Part shown: one piece after another, positions 1 to 10,212 of the stretch | Layout of the letters: the number at the start of each line of letters is the position of its first letter | Numbering within the stretch: position 1 is the stretch's first letter | Assembly: GCA_039704465.1 (NCBI GenBank) | Contig: JASFAU010000020.1 | Coordinates: 434,001-498,000 of the forward strand | Reading direction: 5' to 3' | Length of the DNA stretch: 64,000 nt | DNA from: Plasmodiophora brassicae | Lineage: Eukaryota > Endomyxa > Phytomyxea > Plasmodiophorida > Plasmodiophoridae | Notes under the pieces: model-generated | What the model was told of the DNA's origin: nothing | Database searches by the model: none | The model's input: only the letters and a program-made list of their open reading frames with translations | Translations under genes and position numbers: made by a program

Positions 1-1577
1 TCTGTCATCGTCGTTATCGCAATCACTGGTCTTCAAATTCTATCGGCCGCTGCGCTATCATGTCGTGCCGATGGTGCTTGCGCCATTTACGTTCCAACGG
101 GGAAGGATTCAGCCCAGAATCCCTGCTATAGTTACGATGGCACCAATCTGGCTCTGACTCTTTGGCATGGAGGATATAATCTTGGTTCTGCAGGCGTCTA
201 TTCCATGTCGATCATGAGCAGCGGTCCATTGAAGACCATTGTCAATGACAACTCCCATGCGTTTGTGAATCTGCCTGGGTCGTGCTGGAGCGCTCACGGG
301 ACCATCACGCTCGCTGCCGATGGCGCCACGACTGATGAGATATCAGTCGTGAATTCGGACGGTTCTGGTTATCATCAGGTGACCAATCACAACGGAGCGA
401 GCTATATCGAACCGAGCTTTTCGTCCGGCGCCAATCAGATCGTGTTCGAGTCGTCAATCTCTTCTACATCGGCAGAAATCTGGATGGTTAATTCGGACGG
501 AACCGGTCTGAAAAGACTGACTTCAGGTTCCCAAGATCGTCAGCCGAATTGGTCCCCCAAAGGCGATAAGATTCTGTTCCAAAGATTCACAAACGACTGG
601 GCGATTTACACGATGAACACTGATGGAAGCGGTATAACCCGAGTGACGCCAACGACATGGTCGTCGACCGATGCAGCGTTCTCTCCCGATGGACAATTCA
701 TCGTCTTCTCAGGTGCCGACAGCACGACCGTTGGCGCTCGTATCGCCATCGTGTCGATATCGGGCTCAACGAATCCGGTCTTTCTCACAAATAGTGGTGG
801 ATATGATGGAGCAGCGAGCTGGTCTCCCGATGGATCATCCATAGCCTTTGAGACATCGACAAATCCGAATGCTAATTCACCGACGTCCATCTACCAGATA
901 TCGGTACCGATCAAGTTCAGGCCGTCGCCACCGTCGTCGACTCCTGCAACCTCGAGATCAACGCCGACTGGATCGATATCGAAGCCAGCTCCAACACAAT
1001 CGACGTCTGTTCCAACCCCGAGATCAACGCCGATTGGAACGATTTCGAAGCCAGCTTCAACACTATCGACATCTGGTCCAACCTCGAGATCAACGCCGAC
1101 TGGAACGATATCAAAGCCAGTTCCAACACAATCGACGTCTGTTCCAACCCCGAGACCAACGCCGCCTGGAACGATATCAAAGCCAGCTCCAACACGATCG
1201 ACATCTGGTCCAACCTCGAGATCAACGCCGACTGGAACGATATCGAACCCAGCTCCAACACGATCGACATCTGGTCCAATACCGACTTCAGTTCCACAAC
1301 GCTCCAATCCGGCCTCAAATCCTTCGTCGACTGTATCGTCGCCACGAATCGTGACCCCGAAACCGATAAAGACCCCAACGACCAGATGCCAAAGTCCAAC
1401 CTCATCTTCGAAACCGTTTGAGGGTATTCCATTATCATCTAAGGCCTCGACCGCTGCGGTTGCGAGCAGTATGACCACTACATTGGTAACGGCTCGGACG
1501 AACAGAACGACAGCTCAATCTCTGAACTCTTTCCTATACAGGTCATCGCGATCCTCGTGTTCTTGATGATGAGCTGA
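1..1577 (+). CDS. Secreted TolB-like beta-propeller protein with Ser/Thr/Pro stalk and hydrophobic C-terminal anchor (5' partial)
   Basis: The reading frame is open from base 1, so the start codon lies upstream. The first ~20 residues are hydrophobic and end in AAALSC, as in a signal peptide. Residues ~75-300 contain TolB/WD40-like blades (repeated N-SDG-G and WSPDG motifs). A stalk of 22-residue Ser/Thr/Pro repeats follows. I place an intron at 1394-1443 (50 bp, GTCCAA...CTAAG, phase 1). It joins the stalk to an exon encoding a Cys-containing segment and a hydrophobic tail ending VIAILVFLMMS, with stop at 1575-1577. Without this splice the frame ends at 1566 in low-complexity sequence and loses the anchor. 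The tail resembles a GPI-attachment signal or a single membrane helix. TolB-like propellers usually bind proteins or sugars. The ligand here is unknown. Confidence 0.75.
951..1300 (+). repeat. 66-bp coding minisatellite in the stalk of the propeller protein
   Basis: Units beginning (C)TCGAGATCAACGCC recur at 951, 1017 and 1083, and about five to six units run to ~1300. The period is 66 bp, or 22 codons. In the gene frame each unit encodes a Ser/Thr/Pro-rich 22-mer suited to O-glycosylation. Because the period is a multiple of three and the units lack stops, several other frames are also open, which explains the overlapping long ORFs here. Confidence 0.85.
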
Positions 1578-1818
1578 AGAGTACGATGTCCACATTGAAT
1601 CTCAATACACTGGGATTCTCAAGTACTAAAAACGTCGAACATGGCGTATTTCCAAGAACGTGGGTAGTTTAGGTGGTGAATATTCGTGGCGGTGCAGTAA
1701 AACATGTGCACGTCATTTTCTGTTCCTGTTTGTGGTGCGGCAGCAACCCGGCCGGTCGCCCCTGTAGCATTCTGTACAGGCACCGACGCGCGTCGATGTG
1801 CGCCGTGCGGCCCTGGAT

Positions 1819-2553
1819 TCAGCCCGACGGCGGCGGCGCCTTGACCCAGAAGCACATGTGGTTGCTGGCGGGCATCGGGTCGCAGGCGTGCAGCGCGAAC
1901 CCGGCGTCGCGCGCGCACCGATCGACGTGTTCGAAATCGCGGATCCCGAAGCGCGCGTCCCGCGTCCGCAGCCAGGCGTCGAAGTCGACGCTGGACTGGG
2001 GCGAGCAGGCGCCCCCGAACTTGTACGGCCCGTACGTCACCAGGTACCCGCCGGGACGGCAGGCGCGATACGCGCCCGCCACGATCCCCTCCAGCACCTA
2101 CGTACAGGTCATCACGCGCCGGCGGGGTGCTACGTCCGGACCCGAGTTCATCCCGACCTCGACCGGCGCGATGTGGATGACGTTGCAGGCGAAGACAACG
2201 TCGAACGCGTCGGCGGGGACGGGCCACGGGTGCCGCGTCGCGTCCAGGGCGCGAACGGGCGCGACGTTCGCCCGCCCCGCGTTCCGCAACGCGATCGACT
2301 GCATCAGGGGCCCGTCGACGTCCGCCTCCGTCGGGTGCCACGTGACATTGTCCAGCGCCTGCGACAGGTACGCGGCGTGCTCCCCCGTCCCTGTCGAGCA
2401 GTCAGCAGCGGGCCAGGCCGCGACGACGGTTGCCGCCCGACCTGATCCGACCTCCAGTAGGGTCCACGGGCGACCGAGCAGGGCGCCGAGGCGGTCCCGG
2501 AAGCGACCGGCGATGGGTTGCCGGTTGCGCGCGCAGGCGCCCGCCGTCAGCAT
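1819..2553 (-). CDS. METTL26: METTL26/UPF0585 (DUF938) family SAM-dependent methyltransferase
   Basis: Three exons on the minus strand: 2553-2442, 2390-2158 and 2097-1819, giving 207 residues, close to the usual ~204. The introns at 2391-2441 (51 bp) and 2098-2157 (60 bp) are GT-AG. Removing the first restores the SAM-binding glycine loop LEVGSGTGEHAAY. Further family marks are DVVFACNVIHIAPVE, the motif GGYLVTYGPYKFGG, an FD-WLR-RD segment and a late MPASNHMCFWVK. The family is a Rossmann methyltransferase of unknown substrate. It starts head-to-head with MCM9 and converges with the propeller gene. The family assignment is firm; the symbol is by homology. Confidence 0.88.
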
Positions 2554-2589
2554 TGCGGGTGCCCGCGGGGGAGGCCAATTCTAGGACGG
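2554..2589. promoter_or_regulatory. 36-bp bidirectional spacer between METTL26 and MCM9
   Basis: Only 36 bases separate the two divergent ATG codons (minus ATG 2551-2553, plus ATG 2590-2592). The spacer holds a CCAAT core (GGCCAATT) and a GC-rich stretch with TGCCCGCGGG. Both genes must start transcription within this spacer or inside the neighbouring coding sequence, or an upstream non-coding exon has been missed. Confidence 0.6.
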
Positions 2590-5164
2590 ATGCCGCGCCC
2601 GGCCAGCGACGCCGACGACGTCGACGACTGGAGGGCCGACCTCTGGGACGTCGATGACGACGCCGCCGAGCGGATGCTGCCCGATGCGGACCAGCTCGCC
2701 GGCATGATCGCCGAGCGGTTCCCTGGCGACCTGGCCGCCATGGCCGGCGACCCCGCCGGGCACGCGTTCCTCGACGTCAACGTCATGACGCTGCTGGACG
2801 ACGACCCGCTGCTGGCGCACCTGATCTACCGGAACCCGACCGAGATGCTCGCCAGGCTGAACGACGCGCTCCTGATCGCCCAGGGCCAGGACGGCAACCG
2901 CAACGCCCGCGTCCGCCTGTTCTCCATGCCCCTGGACAGGTTCGCCACGCGACGAACCGTCTCCGGTAAGGGTCGCTCGTCGCCGTCGCCACCGCCGCTG
3001 GCAATCGCTGACGACGACGCGTTGGCATAGCGATGCGAGCGGACGACGACGGCCGGCTGGTGGACCTGCACGGGACCGTCGTGCGCGTCGGCGCCGTCAA
3101 GGTCCTGGAGAGCGAGCGCCAGTACCTGTGCAAGGCGTGCGGGACGACGTTCGCCGTCCAGGTCGACCTGCAGAACGGGACGACGATCGCCTCGCCGGCA
3201 AAGTGCCCGTCGTCGCGTGCCTGCCGCTCGAAACAGTTCACGTATAGTATACGCGCGTTCGCCCGCGCGCCGACAGCGTCGTTGCTGACGTGCGCGTGCG
3301 CGCCCCCGCCCCTGGACAGGTTCGTCGAAGGGTCCCGCGTGTGCACCGACTACCAGGAGATCCGCGTGCAGGAGAACGTCACCGCCCTGCAGCTGGGGTC
3401 GATCCCGCGCTCCACGACGGTGATCCTTCGCGACGGCCTGGTCGACACGGTCCAGCCGGGCACGGGCGTCGTCGTGACGGGCATCGTGCGCGTGCAATGG
3501 GCGGTCCCCGGGCCGCACCCCGAGCGCCCGTGCCTGCTGCGCCTGTTCGTCGACGCGATCCACATCGACAGGGCGAGCAGCGCGACCGGCAGCGGCATCA
3601 GCAAGGTCGGCGGCGGCGACACCCGTTGCCATCGGCGCGAGTTCCGCGCGTTCTGGCGCGACCACGCCCGGCGCGGCACGCTGCTGGACGCCCGGCGCGC
3701 CATTGTCGAATCCGTCTGCCCGCACCTGTACGAGATGACAGCCGTGAAGCTGGCGGTGGCGCTCAGCCTGATCGGCGGGGTCGCGTCCGACGGCGACCAT
3801 CACCTTCGTGGGCACAGCCACCTGCTGCTGGTCGGGTCGGCCGGCACGGGCAAGTCCCAGCTGCTGCAGTACGCGGCGAAGCTGATGCCCAGGTCGGTGG
3901 TGACGACCGGCATCGGGACGACGGCCGCCGGGCTGACGGCCGCCTGCGTCCGCGATGCCGACGGGCAGATGGCGCTGGAAGCCGGCGCCCTGGTCCTGGC
4001 CGACGGCGGCCTGTGCTGCATCGACGAGTTCGGCGCCATGCGACCCGCCGATCGGGCCGCGATCCACGAGGCCATGGAGCAGCAGTCGATCAGTGAGGGA
4101 ACGCGCAATTGGGGATGGCGCTTCGCGGTCCTGACACACGCGTAGGTGTGGCGAAAGGCGGCCTGGTCTGCACGTTGAACACGCGGTGCACGGTGATCGC
4201 CGCCATGAACCCGCCGGCCGGATCCCGCCTGGACGTCTCCGGCGACCTTGCCGCCAGCCTCGGCATCGCCTCGTCGCTCCTGAGCCGGTTCGACATGATC
4301 AGTAGGTGGATAGCGGACGTCGCCACGCCCGCCTGACCGATCGGGTGCAGTGCTGCTGCTGGACAACCAGGACCCGGCCTGGGACGAGGGTGTCGCCGAC
4401 TACGTGGTCAACGGGACGACGCATGCGGCCGGCAGGGACGGAGGCTGGCCGCTAGCGACGCTTCGCGCGTACTTTGACCTGATCCGATGCGAGCTCGCCC
4501 CGGTCATGTCCCCGTTCAGCCAGTTGGTCGGTTGTGGTTCCGGGGGCACATCGCGCCGGCCGATCTCTGACTGCCGTGTCAGATCCTGTCCAAATACTAT
4601 CGCCTGCAGCGGAACTCGCCCCGTCGTAGCACGTCGCGGACCACGCTTCGACTGATGGAGAGCCTCGTGCGACTCGCGCAGGGTACGTAATGGACTGGTA
4701 TGATCGCAGGCACTGATTGACGGCAACATCGCACGTACAGCACACGCCAGGCTGATGTTCCGCAAGCGCGTCCTCGCCATGGATGCCATCCAGGCCGTCA
4801 TCTGCCTGGAGTGCTCCCAGCACACGTCGGTCCTGTTGGGTGCCACCAACGTCCTGCACACGAAACCGTCCGACGATCTGCAGGCCGAGTACGACCGCCT
4901 CGAACAAGTGATCCTGCGTGCGATATGCCGATCGATGGCATGCCATGAGAACGTTGCGTTTACGGTGTGGCGTGCACAGGGCGACTGGAGCTCGGCCCCG
5001 TCCCTGAGGAAGATCGCCAGTACGACTACTTCGACGACGACGACGACGACGACGCCGGTGACGACAGTACCAACAATGCCGACGTCCTGTTCAACGACGA
5101 CCTCCTGGACCTGGACGCGACGACGTCGGAACCCCGGCGGCGGCAACGCCCGACGTTCCTCTGA
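2590..5164 (+). CDS. MCM9: MCM9-like minichromosome maintenance helicase
   Basis: I model eight exons: 2590-2965, 3031-3241, 3320-4092, 4146-4301, 4351-4526, 4583-4682, 4741-4917 and 4980-5164, giving 717 residues. All seven introns are GT-AG (49-78 bp), and each join restores conserved MCM sequence. Seen in the protein: an OB fold with a CxxC zinc pair (CKACG) and a later Cys pair; DYQEIRVQE; the MCM9-type GSIPRST; Walker A GSAGTGKSQ; GIGTTAAGLTAA; Walker B LCCIDEF; EAMEQQSISVAKGGLVC; and the arginine-finger region LLSRFDM. A winged-helix end and an acidic Asp-rich tail follow. MCM9 pairs with MCM8 in homologous recombination and mismatch repair. GIG-AGLT and LCCIDEF favour MCM9 over MCM8. 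Walker A has SA where DP is usual. Confidence 0.88.
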
Positions 5165-5498
5165 ATTACACGGCATGCGCCGCTCGGCTGTACGCGCGAC
5201 GGCACCCTGAATGTATTGTATTGTTGTGATGATGGCAACATCATCCGAACGAGGCCCGGGGCCGGGGAGCGTCGTGACGCAGATCGGTCGGGTGGGCGGT
5301 CCGTGGTCGCCACTGGGGGGCGCTATTTCGGGGCGCCCAGTCGGGGCTAACGTTACGGCCGGGTGGGGCGCGCGGGCCCGCCCCACCCGCGTTGCCTGAT
5401 TTTGCCACGACGCGAAGTCCGCAGCGCGATTCGGGGAGCAGTCGCGCGGTGGTCGCTGGTCGTCGGTTGGTCCGTTCGTCGTGGTGGTGGTGCCGGTC
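5165..5498. promoter_or_regulatory. Intergenic region upstream of 14-3-3 with a strong GC hairpin
   Basis: No gene is seen. At 5361-5388 the sequence GGGTGGGGCG / CGCCCCACCC forms a perfect 10-bp stem around an 8-base loop, about 110 bp before the 14-3-3 ATG. It could be a GC-box-like element or a 5' UTR structure. No TATA box is obvious. Confidence 0.4.
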
Positions 5499-6310
5499 AT
5501 GGGGGAGACCGTCGAGACCGATCTCGGCCCGCTCAGCAAGGACCAGCTGCTGTTCATGGCGAAAACGGCGGAGACCGCGGAGCGGTATGACGACATGACG
5601 CGGTTCATGCGCCTGCTGGTCACCGACGTCGTCAAGGGCGACCTGTCCGTCGAGGAGCGCAACCTGATCTCGGTCGCCTACAAGAACGTGATCGGGGCGA
5701 GGCGCGCCTCCTGGCGCACGCTGAACGTCGAAGAGAACAAGTCCAACGACCTGATTGGCGTCTACCGCAAACAGGTCGAAGGCGAACTCGCGAAAATCTG
5801 CCGCGAAGTCCTCGATATCCTGTACCAGCACCTCATACCGGCCGCACGCAAGGTCAACAACGTCGAATCGCAGGTTGGTTGCGCTCGCGCCGTCGACCGT
5901 TTCGTTCTCGACAACGCTGAACCGGCCGGATGCCATAGGTGTTCTATTTAAAGATGACGGGCGACTACTATCGTTATTTCGCCGAGTTCGAACCCGACCA
6001 GGGCCACGCGGACAAGGCGAAGGAGAACTACGAGGCGGCCATGGAGCTGGCGACGTCGTCACCGGACCTGCTGCCGCCGACGCACCCGATTCGCCTCGGC
6101 CTGGCCCTAAACTTCTCCGTCTGCTATTTCGAGATCCTGCAGCAGCCGGACAAGGCCTGCGAGCTGGCAAAGACGGCATTCGACGACGCCATCGCCAAGC
6201 TCGACACGCTCGACGAGGCGTCGTACAAGGACAGCACGCTCATCATGCAATTGCTGCGTGACAACCTGACGCTCTGGACACAGGACAGCCAGGACAATCA
6301 GGAGGACTGA
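5499..6310 (+). CDS. 14-3-3 phosphoserine/phosphothreonine-binding adaptor
   Basis: Two exons, 5499-5873 and 5939-6310, join across a 65-bp phase-0 intron (GTTGG...CATAG) to give 248 residues, the normal family size. Canonical segments include [20 protein letters not shown] (phosphate-binding Lys and Arg), [17 protein letters not shown] (second Arg-Tyr of the phosphopeptide pocket), [14 protein letters not shown] and [20 protein letters not shown]. The C-terminus is short and acidic (NQED). I chose ATG 5499 because it starts the conserved helix; upstream in-frame codons are GTG only. The protein is a cytosolic dimer that binds phosphorylated clients. Confidence 0.97.
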
Positions 6311-6394
6311 TTGCTGTATAGCGCCCACACAAACACAGACAGACACCAATCGAAATGACTGTAATACAGTACCCATAAACGTCAGCGCTCCCTT

Positions 6395-7305
6395 TTATGA
6401 TCGATCGCAATTCGCCGGGATTGTCCATGGCGACGCGATCGTATGCTTCAGGCGTTCGTCAATGGGGACGGGCCCCAGGCCGTGCACTGCGATCATGCGG
6501 TCGATAGTCGACACTGGGACAATGTAGGATGCGTGCGACGACGTCGTGGTTTCCGTGTTCGGGATCAGCCAGGCGATCACGTTGCTGCGCCGATTCCCGT
6601 TAGTGTGCACATCTCACCCCGTCCAACTGGTACGCTGGCACGCGTACGTACGGCTGGTCGTTTGTGATGGTGGCGGCCACCTTCCAGAAGTGCGACGGTG
6701 TTCGTATGCCATGCGATTCGAGGAAGTAGTCCTGGCGGGCGTCGTTGCCGAACAGGACGCCGCCCCAGACGTCGACTGGTGCAATGTCCCTGGCGCACTC
6801 GATGAGGACCTCGGTCTGCAGCCACGGGCCACGGTTCACGGCCGACGCCTGCGGGACGATGTTCGTCATGAAGTTCGTCTGGCGGATCTGCTCATCGGAC
6901 TCGTCCATCTGTCGTCAGGTGATCAGCGACGTTTCCCAGACCACGCACGGCGACTCGTCGGACGTGGTTGGCGGGGACCAGGTGCCCGCGGTCGTAGCCA
7001 GCGTGCATGCGCGCATACGAACCGGTGGACCATTGCTGGCAACGTTTCGGGACGCGGGGGTCGAGCCGGAATCGTCGAGCCCGACGCGCATTGCCTGTGT
7101 CAGCGTCCAGCCGGTACTCGAACCGCAGCGCCGATCGAGCCGCGCACGATAGGAAGATCGTGAACCCGTCGTACTCGATCCGGACAACGTCGTCGTCGCC
7201 GATGGTCAACGTTTCCCATGTCGCCAGGTACACCGCTACTATCGACAGCAGGAACGCGAGCGCCACCTGGAGACGTCGCTGCCTCCATGGGTCGTCGTCG
7301 CCCAT
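6395..7305 (-). CDS. Membrane-anchored DNA/RNA non-specific endonuclease (DRGH / EndoG-like family)
   Basis: Exons 7305-6964, 6908-6652 and 6584-6395 give 262 residues. The intron 6909-6963 (55 bp) is secure; 6585-6651 (67 bp, phase 2) is my best fit. A hydrophobic segment near residues 10-30 (VALAFLLSIVAVYLATW) looks like a signal anchor. The catalytic motif is YDRGHLVPANH, with His as general base. The metal-site region NFMTNIVPQASAVNRGPW supplies the conserved Asn, and FWKV and AWLIPN are later core strands. Related proteins are mitochondrial EndoG or secreted sugar-non-specific nucleases. The N-terminal anchor suits secretion or a compartment membrane. Confidence 0.85.
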
Positions 7306-7549
7306 CGACTGCCGGGACTGGGCTGCTGCCGATACGAGTCTGGCGGTGTGCCACGTGGCCGACGGGGCGGCCGGCGGGGAATGTTACAGGGGCGGCCTGG
7401 GCCCTGTGGGGGGAGCGGCCACGGGCACGCCGCAGTGCGCGGGCGCGGCAGGCGGGTGGGCGCCCGGCGGCGCGGTGCTGTAGCCACGGACCGCACATTT
7501 CGCGCCGTCGCCGCCCGCCCGCCCGCCCGCCCGCCGCTGCCCATCGATC
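7306..7549. promoter_or_regulatory. Shared divergent promoter region (nuclease / RG protein)
   Basis: These 244 bases separate two divergent start codons. Just before the plus ATG at 7550 there is a run of GCCC units (~7515-7535) in the presumed 5' UTR. No coding sequence is supportable here. Confidence 0.4.
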
Positions 7550-7921
7550 ATGGTGCGGGGCGTCGTGTTCGACGCCGACCCGCGGCCGGCGTCGGTGACG
7601 AGCGCGCCGGCTGTTACGTCCAGCAAGGCGATTGATAAGCGCAGGGAGAAGTTTGGGGCGGCGCCGGCGCCGGCGACGGCGACGTCGTATCGGGGTCGGC
7701 CGGCGCCGTTCCCGTACCGTGGAGGGCGCGGGCGCGGACGGGGCCGTGGAAGGGGTCGCGGGCGTGGCAGTTTCCGTGGGCGAGGCGGCCGTGGTGGGCA
7801 AACGCAACCGGCGACGAAGGACACACTGGACGACGATATGGACGCGTACTGGGCGCAATCCGACCGCACTGAGGCGAAGCAAGACGTGCAACCCGATGAC
7901 GTAAACGACGCCGACGCGTGA
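7550..7921 (+). CDS. Small RG-box protein with C-terminal UAP56-binding motif (mRNA export adapter-like)
   Basis: A single exon of 123 residues. The middle is a run of alternating Arg-Gly (roughly residues 57-85), a typical arginine-methylated RNA-binding box. Near the C-terminus TLDDDMDAYWAQ fits the UAP56-binding consensus LD--LD-Y found in ALYREF/Yra1, UIF and CHTOP. There is no RRM, so it is closer to CHTOP or a minimal adapter than to ALYREF. The likely role is linking RNA or the exon complex to the UAP56/Sub2 helicase in nuclear mRNA export. Role is inferred from motifs only. Confidence 0.7.
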   Translation: MVRGVVFDADPRPASVTSAPAVTSSKAIDKRREKFGAAPAPATATSYRGRPAPFPYRGGRGRGRGRGRGRGRGSFRGRGGRGGQTQPATKDTLDDDMDAYWAQSDRTEAKQDVQPDDVNDADA

Positions 7922-8222
7922 CACAGGCCGATCGATCGGTTGCACCTTCTGCTATATTGCCCCGGGGAGCAGAAGCCGGAGCCCGGGTCGTAGAGCATGT
8001 CATGATCAACAACGCGCGGTACAGCCACTGTCAATACAGACAGTCCTTGAGCATGCACCGTAATCGGTCGGCGAACGCGCTGCATGCCCGTTCCGTATGT
8101 GCATCGACCTGCAGACGGTGGACGACGTCGTTCATGGTGTTGAGCCGAGCACTAACGATATCGGTTCCCGTCGATTTATAAAGGGATGCTCAACCGGCCG
8201 GCATTCAGGGAAACGTATACCG
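7922..8222. other. Intergenic region between two convergent genes
   Basis: Lies between the 3' ends of the RG protein and membrane protein A. It presumably holds both 3' UTRs. I see no gene. Confidence 0.5.
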
Positions 8223-9560
8223 CTAATTGTCAGGACGTCGAACTGGTTGGCGACAGCGACGTCGTCGGTTCCTGATAATGAGGCAGGTCGCGATCAGTAG
8301 GGCAACGACGAATGAGACCACGAGGATGCGTATCCGGAAACGATGCCGGGACTCAATGTCGATGGCAACCGGTGACGTAATCGGTGGCCCATGTCGAATG
8401 TTGTCCCGGGCCCCCGCTCCCTGCGATGAGGGTTGTGTTTTCGCGAAGGCAGCCAGACTAACGCCAACAGCGATCGCTCCTGTGGCGATACTCAATGGAG
8501 ATAGCCTCGGACCTGCCTGGGTTCGTGGGAGCAATGAACCTCCGGAGATGCTCCTGATACGTCGGTGCCCGACGACTGCTAATGCTCCAAGTCCCAGCAG
8601 AATGTTCCGCTATATCGTTACACGTTATTGAGAGCATATACCCACATGAATAATTGACCACGAGCACAGACCTGTTTCTGAAACAGATGCACCTGTGCAT
8701 TTGCTCGGTCGATATCCTTCTTCAGCAAGGACACCGTATGGTTCAGCTGGGCGCATTGGCGCGTTGCATTGCGGCATACTTGGGCATGCGCACCGATCTG
8801 CCCGGCCAGGATTGCCAATTGTACTTTGATTCTATTTCGTTCTTGGCATACGCTGATTTTCTTGTGTTCAAGCTGTAGAATGGATTAGCGTCAAAGACGT
8901 CCCATCTATGGGCCTGGTGCATGGCAATATACCTGTTGGTGTTGTCTCATCAGGCCAAGTGGTATGACGTTGTTGTCGGCATAGACTGGATATTTCTCCC
9001 AGTCCAGTAGAGTGGAACCGTCAACGATATCCTGGCAGTCATGTTTAAGCATGACGGCATATACATGGTCCACAGGAGGCGACCCGACCACTGCGACACT
9101 GATAACCGACGCTCGGCAGGACGAGCCCTCTGGCCCTTGCAGGATGTGCATTTCGTCGAACCAGACGTGACTTGCAGCGTCGAAATCGAAACTAACCAGC
9201 AGCGTTTCCGTTTACACCTTCATTCAATGTGTTTCGACAGACGGCGTATTACCTGACGTGGGAGTTCCCGTCGTAGATGAGCAACCTAGCATGCGAAATC
9301 CCATGTACATTGTCGTCACCCAGAGGGAGCTCGCGGGAGGTTGTGGTGTCGCTTCCCGGAAGCAGAATGTCATCAAATTGCAATTTGTGGCGGCTCCCGT
9401 TGCGTAGTGTCCTGTAGAACGCCACCGTGGGCAGCTCCCAGCACTGGCTGACGACGACGTCGTTGTCGGCGTTTTCGACCTTAGCGATCGTGTACGTCGT
9501 TCGCTCGCCTGTCGTCGATTGCCATGACAAATGGACAACGATCAACATCATCGATAGCAT
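8223..9560 (-). CDS. Membrane protein A of an unrecognised two-copy family (signal peptide, ectodomain, coiled coil, hydrophobic segments)
   Basis: Five exons on the minus strand: 9560-9253, 9191-9092, 9031-8933, 8872-8672 and 8609-8223 (introns 61, 60, 60 and 62 bp), giving 364 residues. In order: a signal peptide (MLSMMLIVVHLSW); a beta-type ectodomain with VSQCWELPTVAFYR and WFDEMHILQG; IPLGLMRQ; a Cys-containing coiled coil of ~65 residues; a hydrophobic segment NILLGLGALAVVG; a Gly/Ala-rich one (IATGAIAVGVSLAAFA); and a transmembrane helix ILVVSFVVALLIATCLII before a basic tail. It is homologous along its whole length to the protein at 15663-17189, with all four introns at matching positions and phases. 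Two of these introns have lengths divisible by three and no stop, so simple ORF finding hides them. I do not recognise the family. Confidence 0.75.
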
Positions 9561-10212
9561 GATGGTCGTCCTGACTCAGCTTCAGCGAGCGCGCGCTCTG
9601 GATTACACTGTGCGGGATGTCAAACGTCTCCCACGCCTAGGTAACCGTACCCAGAAATAGCTAGACGCCAATCCACAACAATGGAAGAGGCCAAGGGGCC
9701 CGAGGGGCGAGGACTGCGCTTTCGCATTGCGTGGATCTCGGAACTGCGGGCAGGGCTAAAACGAGCGCAGCGCTTACTGGGACGTCACGTCCACACGCGC
9801 TGAAGTTATCCTCCTCGAACATTGCACCCGGGGCTATGACCAGTTATACACTTGGGCACCTCATCCGCGGCACCCAGTTCGAAGCACTCGCTCCACTCTA
9901 TAAGCTGGCAGTGATCACTCTCTTACCCTTTTCGATGTGACAGGCAATCAACTTTATGTTTGCACCTGCCCATACGACCCAAGAGGAGGGTACTATGAGC
10001 GTTCATATACTGTTCCCTTCCGTCAACCAAGGAGCTGTTAGTCTCCAAATCCAATGTCGATACTATCTAGCCGTTCCGAGTTTACGATCCAATTATTCCA
10101 GAGGGTACAGTTGCGATTCCGGATTTTCCGAGGTACTCTACGTACCTCGCTCGTCACATATCCGGTGAGGGCATTAATCATACCTCCATACCTTGTGAGT
10201 CGGGGTGGAACA
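9561..10212. other. Intergenic region, no supportable gene
   Basis: Contains the divergent upstream regions of membrane protein A and the first seven-helix gene. A 40-codon frame starts at ATG 9681. Another frame, ~9766-9904, reads like a protein end (AYWDVTSTRAEVILLEHC), but I could not build a gene from them. Confidence 0.4.

Noticed and set aside
848..1478. Long frames in the other plus frames and on the minus strand over the propeller stalk
   Set aside because: They follow from the 66-bp stop-free repeat. One alternative frame looks protein-like, but using it requires a 17-base intron, far below every other intron here.
2826..4139. 437-residue minus-strand frame over MCM9
   Set aside because: It is the opposite strand of conserved MCM exons and has no domain of its own.
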